Translations under genes and position numbers: made by a program
NCBI RefSeq assembly: GCF_002453355.1
Contig: NZ_DKGQ01000021.1
Coordinates: 1 to 14,833, forward strand
Direction: 5' to 3'
DNA from: Psychrobacter sp. UBA6766
GTDB lineage: Bacteria; Pseudomonadota; Gammaproteobacteria; Pseudomonadales; Moraxellaceae
Length of the DNA stretch: 14,833 bases
Shown: one piece after another, positions 14,764 through 14,833 of the stretch
How the letters are laid out: the number at the start of each line of letters is the position of its first letter
How positions within the stretch are numbered: the first letter of the stretch is position 1
The notes under the pieces: generated by a model
Databases searched by the model: none
What the model saw: the letters and a program-made list of their open reading frames with translations, nothing else
What the model was told of the DNA's origin: nothing

Positions 14764-14833
14764 TTATAACAAGGACTGAGTTCTGTATTGCACAGGACTC
14801 AGTCCTTTTAGTTTAAGTTGAATACGCTCATGA
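14764..14833 (-). CDS. IS3-family transposase C terminus (partial)
   Basis: The minus strand encodes HERIQLKLKGLSPVQYRT followed by QSLL and a TAA stop. This is the characteristic C-terminal tail of the DDE (rve-type integrase) transposase OrfB of IS3-family elements, where the usual form is YNxxRIxxKLKGLSPxxYR. Only 22 residues lie in the window and the start is beyond base 14833. The catalytic DDE residues are not visible, so activity cannot be judged. The gene reads toward ctpA. Confidence 0.85.
   Translation of the reverse strand, partial: HERIQLKLKGLSPVQYRTQSLL
14771..14807 (+). terminator. Hairpin at the IS end, oriented against incoming transcription
   Basis: AAGGACTGAGT (14771-14781) pairs perfectly with ACTCAGTCCTT (14797-14807). 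Inside it, a T-G wobble and CTGT/ACAG extend the stem to about 16 pairs around a five-base loop. The plus strand continues TTAGTTT, so with the last arm it reads as a terminator for transcription entering the element from the ctpA side. It lies within the transposase coding end. Confidence 0.6.

Larger units (their letters stand above)
14732..14833 (-). mobile_element. IS3-family insertion sequence, 3' end (cut by window edge)
   Basis: TGAACTGACCCCCAAATG, starting at 14732, looks like the terminal inverted repeat of an IS3-family element (TG terminus, then the CTGACCCCC block). It sits 32 bases from the stop codon of a transposase reading inward on the minus strand, as is normal at the 3' end of these elements. 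Only about 100 bases are inside the window, so the other inverted repeat and the target duplication cannot be seen; the duplication would begin at 14731 reading leftwards. Confidence 0.8.

Overview
The window looks like chromosomal housekeeping DNA of a gammaproteobacterium of the family Moraxellaceae, most likely Psychrobacter. This rests on recalled protein resemblance (RuvB, PilR, GacA, PbpG), the moderate-to-low GC content and the AT-rich intergenic spacers; no database search was possible. It holds eleven complete genes and the cut end of an insertion sequence. I see no tRNA, rRNA, CRISPR array, prophage, plasmid gene or defence cassette.

Layout. Bases 42-5285 carry five minus-strand genes, transcribed in the order pgk, an alanine-rich lipoprotein gene, fba, ruvA, ruvB. 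They are separated by structured spacers rather than packed as a tight operon: a hairpin terminator follows the lipoprotein gene, another separates ruvA from ruvB, and a roughly 100-base imperfect palindrome lies between pgk and the lipoprotein gene. Divergent from pgk is a short DksA/TraR-type zinc-finger gene (5710-6039, plus). It converges on thiE (minus), which follows pbpG (minus), with a strong terminator between the two. After a 441-base AT-rich divergent spacer come three plus-strand regulators: a GacA/UvrY-type response regulator, the sensor kinase PilS and its partner PilR. pilR converges on ctpA (minus), a periplasmic S41 protease with a good promoter upstream. At the right edge an IS3-family element enters; the last 22 residues of its transposase and its terminal inverted repeat are visible.

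How the genes fit together. pgk and fba are glycolysis/gluconeogenesis genes, ruvA and ruvB encode the Holliday-junction branch-migration motor, and thiE makes thiamine phosphate. pbpG and ctpA act in the cell envelope (peptidoglycan endopeptidase; processing protease). PilS and PilR control type IV pilin transcription with sigma-54, and the adjacent GacA homologue normally controls small RNAs that act on RsmA/CsrA. The cluster therefore puts surface motility and global post-transcriptional control next to each other.

I found no convincing new biological system. The observations most worth a second look are the palindrome in the pgk-lipoprotein spacer, an octanucleotide repeat in the likely fba leader, the long low-complexity insertions in PilR, PilS, PbpG and CtpA, the gacA-pilS-pilR linkage, and a hairpin at the IS end that looks built to stop incoming transcription.
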